31,498 nucleotides of DNA from a virus: IMG/VR virus record IMGVR_UViG_3300020084_001471, positions 1-31,498 of that record; one strand, given 5' to 3'. A program made the translations under genes and the position numbers. Shown here piece by piece: positions 1 through 6,253 of the stretch (positions are counted from its first letter, which is position 1; each line of letters begins with the position of its first letter). The notes under the pieces were generated by a model. It did not search any database, was not told where the DNA came from, and saw only the letters and a program-made list of their open reading frames with translations.

Positions 1-845
1 TCAGCGTATGGTCGTGTGAGGCGGAGAGGGCGTGCTTGCCGTCGGGTGTCAGCGCAACCGCCCAGACATAGGCACTATGGCCTTTCAGGGTTCGCAGGGC
101 CTGGCCCGTCTCGATGTCCCAGACAATGAGCGTGCGGTCGCTTGAGGCGGAGAGGGCGTGCTTGCCGTCGGGTGTCACCGCAACCGCCAAGACCGAGGCG
201 CTATGGCCTTTCAGGATTCGCAGGGCCTGCCCTGTCTTGATCTCCCAGACAATGAGCGTATGGTCGGCTGAGGCGGAGACAGCACGCTGGCCGTCGGGCA
301 TTACCGCAACGGCCCTGACCCAATCGCTATGGCCTTTCAGGATTCGCAGGGCCTGCCCTGTCTCGATCTCCCAGACAATGAGCGTATGGTCGGCTGAGGC
401 GGAGACAGCACGCTGGCCGTCGGGCGTTACCGCAACCGCAATGACATAGTCGCTATGGCCTTCCAAGGTACGCAGCGCAGCGCCCGTCTCGATCTCCCAG
501 ACAATGAGCGTATGGTCCCGCGAGGCGGAGACAGCGCGCTGGCCGTCGGGCGTCACCGCTACCGCCAAGACCGAGGCGCTATGGCCGCGCAGCGTGTGCC
601 GCGCCCGGCCCGCCTCAATGTCCCAGACAATGAGCGTCTTGTCGCTTGAGGCGGAGACGGCGCGCTGGCCGTCGGGCGTCACCGCTACCGCCAAGACCGA
701 GGCGCTATGGCCGCGCAGCGTGTGCCGCGCCCGGCCCGCCTCAATGTCCCAGACAATGAGCGTCTGGTCCCGCGAGGCGGAGACAGCGCGCTGGCCGTCC
801 GGTGTCACCGCAACCCCGTTGACTGGCTCGCTATGACCCTCCAAA
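1..845. repeat. Seven near-identical 126-bp tandem units (WD40 blades)
   Basis: The same core (for example gccgtcgggtgtca and its variants) recurs at about 39, 165, 291, 417, 543, 669 and 795, exactly 126 bp apart. Adjacent units around 566-691 and 692-817 share long stretches with no difference. Divergence is concentrated in a few codons per blade, for example R/S/A before D-x-T and the residues after GHS. Conservation at the DNA level, not only the protein level, points to recent unit duplication or ongoing homogenisation. Confidence 0.9.
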
Positions 846-859
846 ATTCGTTTTTTCAT
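1..859 (-). CDS. WD40-repeat protein, 3' end cut by the window edge
   Basis: The minus strand reads open from the ATG at 859-857 to the left edge (286 residues visible, no stop). The protein starts MKKRILEGHSEPVNGVAV and then repeats a 42-residue WD40 unit about seven times. Each unit carries the signature VAVTPDGQRAVSAS, D-x-TLIVWDIE and TLRGHS, so the GH and WD/WE dipeptides sit at the expected places. Seven blades would close one beta-propeller, a scaffold for protein-protein contacts; no enzymatic domain is visible in this part. An AGGAG Shine-Dalgarno lies just upstream (about 868-872). The start overlaps the stop of the upstream gene as ATGA (859-856), which suggests translational coupling. 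It is transcribed away from the phage genes, so it may be a host gene or a phage accessory gene. The WD40 assignment is firm; the function is unknown. Confidence 0.87.
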   Translation of the reverse strand, partial: MKKRILEGHSEPVNGVAVTPDGQRAVSASRDQTLIVWDIEAGRARHTLRGHSASVLAVAVTPDGQRAVSASSDKTLIVWDIEAGRARHTLRGHSASVLAVAVTPDGQRAVSASRDHTLIVWEIETGAALRTLEGHSDYVIAVAVTPDGQRAVSASADHTLIVWEIETGQALRILKGHSDWVRAVAVMPDGQRAVSASADHTLIVWEIKTGQALRILKGHSASVLAVAVTPDGKHALSASSDRTLIVWDIETGQALRTLKGHSAYVWAVALTPDGKHALSASHDHTL

Positions 860-1299
860 TGTTGCTCTCCTCCTGTGTGGTCTGGGGCGATTGATGCGCC
901 CCGATGTCCGAAGCCTATCGTTTGCGAAAATGCCGTCGCTAGCAGGTCAAGCATACATCCTATCCGGCGGTTCTCGCGGTTGAGATCATTGCGTTCGTTC
1001 GTGGCCAACTCACGGTATGGCTCAAAATCGCCACACCAGGCGTATGGCCAGAGCCGATCTTGCTGGCGTGCCAGATTGCGCGCTTGGAATTTTTTGCGGC
1101 GATGAGCGATGAGAATTATTTTCTCACCGACCTGCCATCCGGTCCCACGCCCAGGCGGATGTTGCGCGGTGTTCAGCATCAATTCCGCCCCTATTCGTAG
1201 TTTGCGAAAGACCGCAATTTTGTTGGCTAGGTCCGGATTCATTTTTGGCCTTCGGTTGCTCTTCGAGAACCCGTCGCAACCGCCCGTTTCGCTCCTCAT
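856..1299 (-). CDS. Hypothetical 147-residue protein coupled to the WD40 gene
   Basis: I do not recognise this family. The reading frame could start at 1329, but the ATG at 1299 is preferred because GGAAG lies about 8 bases upstream of it. The product is hydrophilic and basic, with a middle segment VGEKIILIAHRRKKFQARNL followed by a Trp/Tyr/Cys-containing stretch (WPYAWCGDFEPY) and a helical C-terminus (CMLDLLATAFSQ). No signal peptide or membrane segment is apparent. Its TGA overlaps the ATG of the WD40 gene (ATGA), and a sigma70-like promoter lies upstream at 1373-1345. The two genes therefore look like a two-gene operon. A competing frame at 1124-1333 begins MNARREERKKKNEERNGR but is short and not coupled to the next gene. 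Confidence 0.5.
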   Translation of the reverse strand: MRSETGGCDGFSKSNRRPKMNPDLANKIAVFRKLRIGAELMLNTAQHPPGRGTGWQVGEKIILIAHRRKKFQARNLARQQDRLWPYAWCGDFEPYRELATNERNDLNRENRRIGCMLDLLATAFSQTIGFGHRGASIAPDHTGGEQQ

Positions 1300-1344
1300 T
1301 TTTTTTCTTCCTTTCTTCCCTTCGCGCATTCAAAAAACAGGTTG

Positions 1345-1373
1345 AGTCTAATCCGCCCGCCTTCGCTCGTCAA
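1345..1373 (-). promoter_or_regulatory. Sigma70-like promoter, leftward
   Basis: On the minus strand TTGACG (1373-1368) and TAGACT (1350-1345) are separated by exactly 17 bases. The predicted start of transcription is near 1338, giving a leader of about 39 bases before the preferred ATG at 1299. It matches, in mirror orientation, the promoter at 1489-1517. Confidence 0.5.
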
Positions 1374-1488
1374 GCGAAAAATGCACAAGCGGCAAAAATA
1401 AATGAGCACCAAGACTGTTGATTTTGCACGTGTTAGCCAAACCGAGCAAAAATAAGCAAAAAAAATCGGCGCACACAACAGATTTTTC
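1374..1488. promoter_or_regulatory. AT-rich region between two divergent promoters
   Basis: No credible gene lies here. The stretch is A-rich on the plus strand and repeats GCAAAAATAA twice (near 1392 and 1444), with long A runs around 1458-1465. Its position between two back-to-back promoters makes it the natural place for operators of a transcriptional switch. This is inferred from position and composition only. Confidence 0.3.
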
Positions 1489-1517
1489 TTGACGCCGAGC
1501 AATGCGCGAAATAGAAC
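1489..1517 (+). promoter_or_regulatory. Sigma70-like promoter, rightward
   Basis: TTGACG (1489-1494) and TAGAAC (1512-1517) are separated by 17 bases. Transcription would start near 1524, only a few bases before the ATG at 1527, so a transcript from here would be nearly leaderless for that reading frame. It probably serves the rightward early genes. Confidence 0.5.
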
Positions 1518-1526
1518 AAATCCATT

Positions 1527-1796
1527 ATGACTGACGAAAACGGAAATCTAAGTTTCCTCGGTCAAACGATCAAAGTGCGCGATCAATCTGGTCGAGTGCG
1601 CAAGCCCTGCCGTTCGGAACTGACCAAGGGGGCGGTTGGGCGCGTACTGTTTTTGCGGTGGCGACAGCTTTTCTTGCGGCAAGAAATCGCGGACCATCGT
1701 GCGCATTTGCGCGGCGGCAGGTATGTCGCTAAACGGTCGCAGCAAATTCGCGCTGACCGGCGGGCCGAGGCTCGGATCAGGATGTGGCTGCGGTAG
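1527..1796 (+). CDS. Doubtful small ORF after the rightward promoter
   Basis: An 89-residue frame starting MTDENGNLSFLGQTIKVRDQ. The first 35 residues look protein-like; the rest is very Arg-rich and resembles an out-of-frame translation. No Shine-Dalgarno is present, but the promoter at 1489-1517 would place the transcript start about 3 bases upstream, so a leaderless gene is possible. An overlapping frame (1636-1896) contains a cysteine-rich run (AYCFCGGDSFSCGKK, then GSGCGCGS). A frameshifted or decayed zinc-binding gene is therefore another possibility. I cannot choose between them. Confidence 0.22.
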   Translation: MTDENGNLSFLGQTIKVRDQSGRVRKPCRSELTKGAVGRVLFLRWRQLFLRQEIADHRAHLRGGRYVAKRSQQIRADRRAEARIRMWLR

Positions 1797-1876
1797 CGAA
1801 GTTTTTTATGCTGCGATGCGTGACGGGCAACGTGACCTCACTTCTCCCTCACCGGCAGCACGCGCTCGCGGCCTCT

Positions 1877-1903
1877 CCCGCCGTTCGCGCCCGTAACGGC
1901 GGG
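1877..1903 (+). terminator. Strong hairpin, possible terminator or mRNA structure
   Basis: CCCGCCGTT (1877-1885) and AACGGCGGG (1895-1903) form a perfect 9-bp stem with a 9-base loop. The downstream bases (ccaaatttcttt) are only partly T-rich, so intrinsic termination would be imperfect. It sits 40 bases upstream of the gene at 1943 and could separate it from whatever lies at 1527-1796. Confidence 0.3.
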
Positions 1904-1942
1904 CCAAATTTCTTTATTGAAATCACGGAAGAGGGGAACGCC

Positions 1943-2302
1943 ATGTTGCGACGTGATTGGTCGAAAGGTTTTCAACTCCTCGCTGATCTGCTCAATGAAG
2001 CTGCGAATTCGGAAGGCGACCAAAAAGTAATCATGGCAAAGTATAAACCCGATCTCCTCGCTCGCCTTTTCGGTCTCATCGAGGCGCTGATCGAAACTGC
2101 CGACGATCTCTCGCCCGTTCTCCAACTTCTGGAAGACATAGAGCTCGTGCTATTTGATAAATCGGAACAAGCGCATTGGCCAAGAGAATTTGCCAGGAGA
2201 ATCCGCGAGGCAAGAAAATCTATCGCTCTCTCCGATCGGATGAAATATCGGCGTTTCCATAGTCGGCCCGATCACGAACCAAACCTGCGACCTACTCGAT
2301 AG
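1943..2302 (+). CDS. Hypothetical helical 119-residue protein
   Basis: The ATG at 1943 is chosen because GAGGGG lies 6 bases upstream; the frame stays open further upstream but that part is Arg/Ala-rich and unconvincing. The product (MLRRDWSKGFQLLADLLNEA...) is predicted almost entirely alpha-helical, with leucine-rich amphipathic segments (YKPDLLARLFGLIEALIE, VLQLLEDIELVLF) and a basic, unstructured tail rich in Arg, His and Pro. It has no membrane segment and I do not recognise a family. It lies just upstream of the winged-helix gene (2320), so a role in early regulation or replication is possible but not shown. Confidence 0.55.
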   Translation: MLRRDWSKGFQLLADLLNEAANSEGDQKVIMAKYKPDLLARLFGLIEALIETADDLSPVLQLLEDIELVLFDKSEQAHWPREFARRIREARKSIALSDRMKYRRFHSRPDHEPNLRPTR

Positions 2303-2319
2303 ATGAATAGATCGCAACC

Positions 2320-2847
2320 ATGTTTCAAACGATGATGCCCAACAACTTATTCTTTGCTGGCGCGTTTCCTAACCTCACGAGCGCCGCCGTACTTGCCCTC
2401 TCACGCCACTACTGGCTCGCTCTCATGCAAGCCCGGCGGGAGAAAAAGACTAATCCCTTCGAGGTGATCTATAGTGCGCCGACGCTGCGAATCGCCGACT
2501 CCTACAAGGTTGGCCGCCGAGCCAACTGGCATCTCCGACAAGCCGGACTTATTGAGCTCATTCACGAAAGCCCTGGCAAACCGCCACAATATCAATTGAC
2601 CAACACGCTCAAGGTATCGCTCGAACGCACTACGAAGGACATTTGGCTCGATAGGACGGGCCGGCCAAGAACACGAAAGACTGAAATTGTAAAGCTTCCG
2701 GCCAAGCTACCCTGTCCAAAAGGGACAGACTGTCCAAAAAGGACAGGGAAACCCTGTCCAAAACGACTAGGGTGGTCTGTCCAAAAGGGACAGGGTCAAT
2801 TCAAAAGCTTTATAAAAGAAAGTACGATAAAGCAAAAGGAGGGGTGA
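2320..2847 (+). CDS. Winged-helix protein, candidate replication initiator or regulator
   Basis: A 175-residue protein. Residues about 18-100 have the look of a winged helix-turn-helix domain: a helix with LALSRHYWLALMQARREKK, then APTLRIADSYKVGRRANWHL as the turn and recognition helix, then LIELIHESPGKPPQYQLT as the wing. The C-terminal third is basic and repetitive (PCPKGTDCPKRTGKPCPKR) because it is encoded by four palindromic DNA repeats at 2712-2793. Phage initiators such as lambda O carry their origin iterons inside their own gene, so this may be a replication initiator with an embedded origin; an autoregulated transcription factor is the alternative. M1 or M5/M6 could be the start, as none has a strong ribosome binding site. 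It lies among small early genes upstream of the methyltransferases. Confidence 0.68.
   Translation: MFQTMMPNNLFFAGAFPNLTSAAVLALSRHYWLALMQARREKKTNPFEVIYSAPTLRIADSYKVGRRANWHLRQAGLIELIHESPGKPPQYQLTNTLKVSLERTTKDIWLDRTGRPRTRKTEIVKLPAKLPCPKGTDCPKRTGKPCPKRLGWSVQKGQGQFKSFIKESTIKQKEG
2712..2793. repeat. Four palindromic iteron-like repeats (CTGTCC-N5-GGACAG)
   Basis: Copies lie at 2712-2728, 2730-2746, 2754-2770 and 2777-2793, with starts spaced 18, 24 and 23 bases. Copies 1 and 4 are the same 17-mer (CTGTCCAAAAGGGACAG). Copy 2 differs by one base in the A-rich centre. Copy 3 keeps the left arm, but its right arm is degenerate (CGACTAG). Each is an inverted repeat suited to a dimeric DNA-binding protein. 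They lie inside the 3' end of the winged-helix gene, whose product is the natural candidate ligand. Confidence 0.85.
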
Positions 2848-2881
2848 AAAAAGCGATTTTGAAAACCAAGAGCAAAAAACC

Positions 2882-2902
2882 GTCAGGGGTTTTACCCCCG
2901 AC
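2882..2902. other. GC-rich hairpin downstream of the iterons
   Basis: GTC-A-GGGG (2882-2889), loop TTTTA, then CCCC-C-GAC (2895-2902) gives a 7-bp stem with one A/C mismatch. It lies in the 90-base gap after the winged-helix gene and before the 2938 gene, in an A-rich setting. It could be part of an origin or a weak terminator; no T-run follows it directly. Confidence 0.3.
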
Positions 2903-2937
2903 ACCCCCAAAACCAAACCATAGAAAGGAGAAAGGAA

Positions 2938-3264
2938 ATGAAGCAAGAGAGAGAGCAACAGCCGGAGCTAACAGGTTCGGAGGGGCAGAATGTCATGCCA
3001 GCACTCCCAAAAATCGAGCGTTTGGGCCGCGAATTCCAGAACAAGAAGGGTGAATTACGGCAGACGATTGAGGCGGCGAAGAAAGAAATGGCCGCGATTG
3101 AGGAAAAGATTTTGGCCGAGCTCGTCGCGCAGAATCGCGCTAGCTACGTGCTGACCGACGTTGACGGGCGGCGCTTTCGGGTTGAACGTAGAGAGATGAG
3201 CGCGCGATTGAAATGGTCGAAGATTGCGGCGGCGGGGTCAGGCCGGACGCGGCGCAAGCGGTAA
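2938..3264 (+). CDS. Hypothetical coiled-coil phage protein, 108 residues
   Basis: A strong ribosome binding site (AAAGGAGAAAGGAA) precedes the ATG. Residues about 22-65 (LPKIERLGREFQNKKGEL..., then TIEAAKKEMAAIEEKILAEL) form a likely coiled coil. A small beta-containing segment follows (ASYVLTDVDGRRFRVERRE), then a basic C-terminus ending RTRRKR. It has no membrane or signal sequence. I do not recognise the family. It follows the iteron region and precedes the RyR-domain gene, so it belongs to the early/accessory block. Confidence 0.72.
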   Translation: MKQEREQQPELTGSEGQNVMPALPKIERLGREFQNKKGELRQTIEAAKKEMAAIEEKILAELVAQNRASYVLTDVDGRRFRVERREMSARLKWSKIAAAGSGRTRRKR

Positions 3265-3299
3265 TTCAGCTCTGGCGATAACGCTAGCGGCGTGCGGAC

Positions 3300-3482
3300 G
3301 TGTACTTCCAGTTGGATGGATTCGCGTACCAGGCGGCAGTAGGTGTGTGGGATCGGGCATGGAAGCTGGCGATGGCGTTGCTGTTCGAGGGCGAAGGTGA
3401 TAAAAATGACAGAGAACATGAAAGTTGCGCCACTTGCGACCCAAAAGAGTTTGCTAGAGCGGCGGGCGCGGTTTGTCTATGA
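3300..3482 (+). CDS. Possible 60-residue gene with GTG start
   Basis: This covers most of the 141-base gap between 3264 and 3406 and overlaps the RyR gene by 77 bases. The first 40 residues (YFQLDGFAYQAAVGVWDRAW, then KLAMALLFEGEGDK) read like a folded protein, while the last part, which overlaps the next gene, does not. There is no good Shine-Dalgarno and the start is GTG. If it is not a gene, the gap contains nothing else I can identify. Confidence 0.25.
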   Translation: MYFQLDGFAYQAAVGVWDRAWKLAMALLFEGEGDKNDREHESCATCDPKEFARAAGAVCL

Positions 3483-3807
3483 AGCAGCTCGGCTGGCAGC
3501 AGTCGCTGCTAACGCTCCGATCATTCCCGCGCCTTTTGATCTGCGCGAATGCGAGTTCAAGGATCAATTCTACGAGATAATCAAACGGCAATGCGGGGAA
3601 AAACGTTTTCTCTTGCCGGGGGAGGCACACAGTTCATGGATGGAATCATACCTCGCCATGGGCTGGACTTATGGCAAAACCTACGATCCCGTGGCCAAGA
3701 TACACCCAGACCTTGTGCCATATTCACAGCTTGCCCAATTGGAGCGGGATAAGGATTCGGTTTTTATCATGCTCTGCGAGATAGCGCGGCAATGGATTCG
3801 GGAATGA
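3406..3807 (+). CDS. RyR-domain protein
   Basis: The start at 3406 is chosen because AAGGTGA lies about 5 bases upstream; the frame extends back to 3343 without a ribosome binding site. The 133-residue product has a helical N-terminal half (residues about 12-68). Its C-terminal half carries the RyR-domain signature of animal ryanodine receptors, also seen in bacteria and phages: H-x2-W, GWTYG, a conserved D, then K-x-HPDLVPYSQL and a closing D-containing helix. In this family the domain is thought to bind a small ligand or a protein, but its job in phages is not established. The gene sits directly before the first DNA methyltransferase and overlaps its start by ATGA (3804-3807). That association suggests a role in DNA modification, anti-restriction or counter-defence. 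Confidence 0.85.
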   Translation: MTENMKVAPLATQKSLLERRARFVYEAARLAAVAANAPIIPAPFDLRECEFKDQFYEIIKRQCGEKRFLLPGEAHSSWMESYLAMGWTYGKTYDPVAKIHPDLVPYSQLAQLERDKDSVFIMLCEIARQWIRE

Positions 3808-5093
3808 TACCAGAGCGAAACACGATAGTGTGCGGAGACGCGCTTGAGGTGATGCGGGGGCAGCCGGAGGGCTTTGTGCATTGTTGCGTGACGAGTCCTC
3901 CTTACTGGGCGCTCCGGGATTACCAAGTTGGAGGGCAGATTGGGTTGGAGAAAACGCCAGAGGAATATATCGAGAGGATGGTCGCCGTTTTCCGTGAGGT
4001 CCGCCGTGTGCTGCACGAGAGCGGGACATTGTGGGTAGTCATTGGCGATTGCTATAATGGGTCCGGCAAAGCTGGAAACAACCCTGAATATCGAGTCAGG
4101 CATAAAGAATTCGGAAAGCCGTCAATGCACAAAGAGCGGTTTGGTAAACCGACGAATGTCCAGTCACTGAAACCCAAAGACCTCTGTGGGATTCCCTGGC
4201 GGCTCGCGTTGGCTTTGCAGGCTGACGGCTGGTACTGGCGCTCGACGCTTCCATGGGTCAAGCGCAATCCGAAGCCTGAAAGCACGAAGGATCGCCCCAC
4301 GTCGGCAGTTGAGTATGTGCTAATGTTTAGCAAGCAGGCGCGGTACTTTTTTGATATGGAAGCGGTGCGAATTCATACCCAGCGTTCCGTTTCGCCGAGA
4401 GAATACCAGCAGGCCCTGCAAGACACTGGCGAGGCTTGGTATCCCAGGCTCGGAGGAAATAAGGGTGATGATAGCAAAACGAAACATGGCAAAAAGCATC
4501 ATGGGATTGCCCCGCCTGCTGGTCGCGCTTGGCGAAACAGTGACTTGTTTTTCCAGAGCTGGCAAGGGTTGTGGTGTGAAGACAACGAGCCACTGGCCTT
4601 TGTTGTAAATCCTGAGCCGTTGAGCTTGCCCCACTATGCCGCGTTCCCGCGAAAGTTGATCGAGCCAATCGTCAAGGCGGCGACAAGCGACAGGGGATGC
4701 TGCCCGATATGCAAAGAGCCATGGAAACGATTTGTCAAGCGATGCGAAGCCAAATATGATGCCTCTGCCGGAATCGGATGGGTTGATGTAACCGAGGTTG
4801 CGCGCGCTGATAAGCTGCCTGGAAATGATGTCTATTTTGAATCGGGCTGGCAGGCTAACTGTCCTTGCCAACCCGCTCCCGATTTCGTGGGCGACAAGAA
4901 AGCCGTCACGCAGTTCGACACAAGCCCAGAGCCTTGCGTGGTTCTTGACCCCTTCATGGGCAGCGGGACGACTGCTCTTGTTGCCCGAAAGTTGAGGCGC
5001 GACTTTCTAGGGATCGAGCTGAACCTTGAGTACGTCAGAATGGCCGAGCGGCGACTCGACGCCGAGCGGGAGCTATTCGATGGGAAAGGATGA
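3804..5093 (+). CDS. Beta-class site-specific DNA methyltransferase
   Basis: A 429-residue amino-methyltransferase of the N6_N4_Mtase type. The catalytic motif TSPPYW is at residues 30-35, near the N-terminus. The SAM-binding motif I (DPFMGSGTT) is at 382-390, near the C-terminus, which is the beta-class order. SPPY is common in N4-cytosine enzymes but also occurs in N6-adenine ones, so the modified base is not certain. The long middle section should contain target recognition. It includes a cysteine pair (CPIC) and a later CPC, perhaps a zinc knuckle. The start at 3804 is preferred because it overlaps the RyR stop as ATGA; an in-frame ATG at 3792 gives four more residues. No partner endonuclease is visible, so this looks like a solitary phage methylase that protects phage DNA. 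Confidence 0.9.
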   Translation: MIPERNTIVCGDALEVMRGQPEGFVHCCVTSPPYWALRDYQVGGQIGLEKTPEEYIERMVAVFREVRRVLHESGTLWVVIGDCYNGSGKAGNNPEYRVRHKEFGKPSMHKERFGKPTNVQSLKPKDLCGIPWRLALALQADGWYWRSTLPWVKRNPKPESTKDRPTSAVEYVLMFSKQARYFFDMEAVRIHTQRSVSPREYQQALQDTGEAWYPRLGGNKGDDSKTKHGKKHHGIAPPAGRAWRNSDLFFQSWQGLWCEDNEPLAFVVNPEPLSLPHYAAFPRKLIEPIVKAATSDRGCCPICKEPWKRFVKRCEAKYDASAGIGWVDVTEVARADKLPGNDVYFESGWQANCPCQPAPDFVGDKKAVTQFDTSPEPCVVLDPFMGSGTTALVARKLRRDFLGIELNLEYVRMAERRLDAERELFDGKG

Positions 5094-5099
5094 GGGAAT

Positions 5100-5279
5100 A
5101 TGGAAAAGACAATGGCTGATTTCGGCAGCGGGCTGAAAGATCGCTATTGCGGCGGCTATCAGCCGAAATCATCGCGCAAGGGCATAAATAAGCCGCCAAG
5201 CCGTACTCGCCCAATGGTTTCGGCGGTTAAACCGCCACCACCGCTGCGACTTGAATTTGTCTTTGTGAAGCGCGAATGA
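5100..5279 (+). CDS. Small basic 59-residue protein between the two methyltransferases
   Basis: An ATG at 5100 follows a GAGGG ribosome binding site. The 59-codon frame ends in TGA at 5277-5279, overlapping the next ATG (5276) as ATGA. The product begins MEKTMADFGSGLKDRYCGGY, then has a basic, Pro-rich middle (KPPSRTRPMVSAVKPPPP) and a short hydrophobic C-terminus (LRLEFVFVKRE). No family is recognised. The good ribosome binding site and the exact junctions at both ends support it as a real gene coupled to the Dam-like enzyme. Confidence 0.6.
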   Translation: MEKTMADFGSGLKDRYCGGYQPKSSRKGINKPPSRTRPMVSAVKPPPPLRLEFVFVKRE

Positions 5280-6175
5280 AACGACTGCGAAACCCGATCC
5301 CGTATTTCGGCGGCAAAGGGCATATGGGAACGACTGCGCGTATCCTGTCGTTTTTCCCGCCTCATCGCCACTACGTCGAGCCGTTCGGTGGCGGGGCATC
5401 GGTCCTATTGGCCAAATCGCCGTGCGGCGGGGTTGAGACTTACAACGACTTTGACCATGCGCTATATGAATTCTTCCTGACGTTGGCCGACCCTGCCGCA
5501 TTTGAACTGTTCAAACGGCGGGTAGAGGCCCTACCCTACAGCCGCGAATTGTGGCGTGAGTGCAAAGCCACGTGGGGCGAGCGGACGGATAGGCTTGAGC
5601 GCGTCTGGCGATGGTGGGTTGTGGCGCGACAATCATTTGGCGGAATGTTTGCCCAATCCTGGGGTTCATCTGTGACGCTCGCAAACCGCAAAATGGCAAG
5701 CACCAATGGCTCGTGGCTTTCGGCAATCGAGGGGCTTCCCGCCGTTCACGCCCGCCTCCAAAGCGTGCAAATCGAGAACTGCGATTTCCGCGACTGCCTC
5801 AAACGCTATTGCGGCGAGGGCTATCTAGCCTATTGCGACCCTCCCTATGTCCTAAGCACGCGACGCGATGGAGGCTACCAGCACGAAATGAGCGATGACG
5901 ACCACCGCGATCTTGTCGAGCTATTTTTGCAATACGACGGCATGGTGGTTTTAAGTGGCTACCGGAACGCCGTCTATGAAGCGCTTGAGGCGGCGGGCTG
6001 GGAACGTCACGATTGGCATACTAGCTGTTTGGCTGCTGGCCGAACGCGGGCAAGTGGTTTGCAGGGGAAAAACTCGGCCCGCCGCACGCAGCCACGGACG
6101 GAATCGGTCTGGCTGAACCCCGCGTGTCAACGAGCGCTGTGGCAGAAAGACGAACTGCTACAGCTCCCAACCTAA
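5276..6175 (+). CDS. Dam-like N6-adenine DNA methyltransferase (D12 class)
   Basis: A 299-residue alpha-class adenine methyltransferase. The N-terminus IPYFGGKG (residues 8-15) is typical of the D12 family. SAM-binding motif I is EPFGGGASVLL at 35-45, and the catalytic DPPY is at 188-191 within YCDPPYVLSTR. Residues between about 70 and 160 are helical and Trp-rich, matching the usual target-recognition insertion. The C-terminus is shorter and more basic than in E. coli Dam. It would transfer a methyl group from SAM to N6 of adenine in a short site. No restriction enzyme is nearby, so DNA protection or timing of replication and packaging is the likely role. It is coupled to the 59-residue gene by ATGA. 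Confidence 0.93.
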   Translation: MKRLRNPIPYFGGKGHMGTTARILSFFPPHRHYVEPFGGGASVLLAKSPCGGVETYNDFDHALYEFFLTLADPAAFELFKRRVEALPYSRELWRECKATWGERTDRLERVWRWWVVARQSFGGMFAQSWGSSVTLANRKMASTNGSWLSAIEGLPAVHARLQSVQIENCDFRDCLKRYCGEGYLAYCDPPYVLSTRRDGGYQHEMSDDDHRDLVELFLQYDGMVVLSGYRNAVYEALEAAGWERHDWHTSCLAAGRTRASGLQGKNSARRTQPRTESVWLNPACQRALWQKDELLQLPT

Positions 6176-6177
6176 AT

Positions 6178-6253
6178 AATTGCACAGTCTCGCACGATTT
6201 CCCTTGACAAACTGTCACACTCTCGCCGCATAAATGCACCAAGTTGTGCAATT
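6178..6253. promoter_or_regulatory. Promoter-like region with flanking inverted repeat before the packaging genes
   Basis: TTGACA (6204-6209) is a consensus -35 box. A weak -10 (CATAAA, 6229-6234) follows with a 19-base spacer. The region is flanked by AATTGCACA (6178-6186) and its exact inverse TGTGCAATT (6245-6253). A smaller inverted repeat TGCAC/GTGCA is centred near 6243. This is the first clear non-coding gap before the late genes, so it is a plausible late-operon promoter with an operator. Transcription would start near 6241, downstream of the ATG at 6234, which favours the TTG start for the next gene. Confidence 0.35.

Noticed and set aside
1-859. Tandem repeats as a CRISPR array
   Set aside because: Units are 126 bp with no short repeat/unique spacer pattern, and they encode WD40 blades in frame.
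114-1105. Several plus-strand reading frames of 60-130 residues over the left end
   Set aside because: They are reverse-strand shadows of the WD40 repeats, with the same 126-bp period; the minus-strand translation gives canonical WD40 blades.
3792-3803. Upstream ATG for the beta-class methyltransferase
   Set aside because: ATG 3804 gives the usual ATGA coupling with the RyR gene and loses only four residues; neither start has a strong ribosome binding site.
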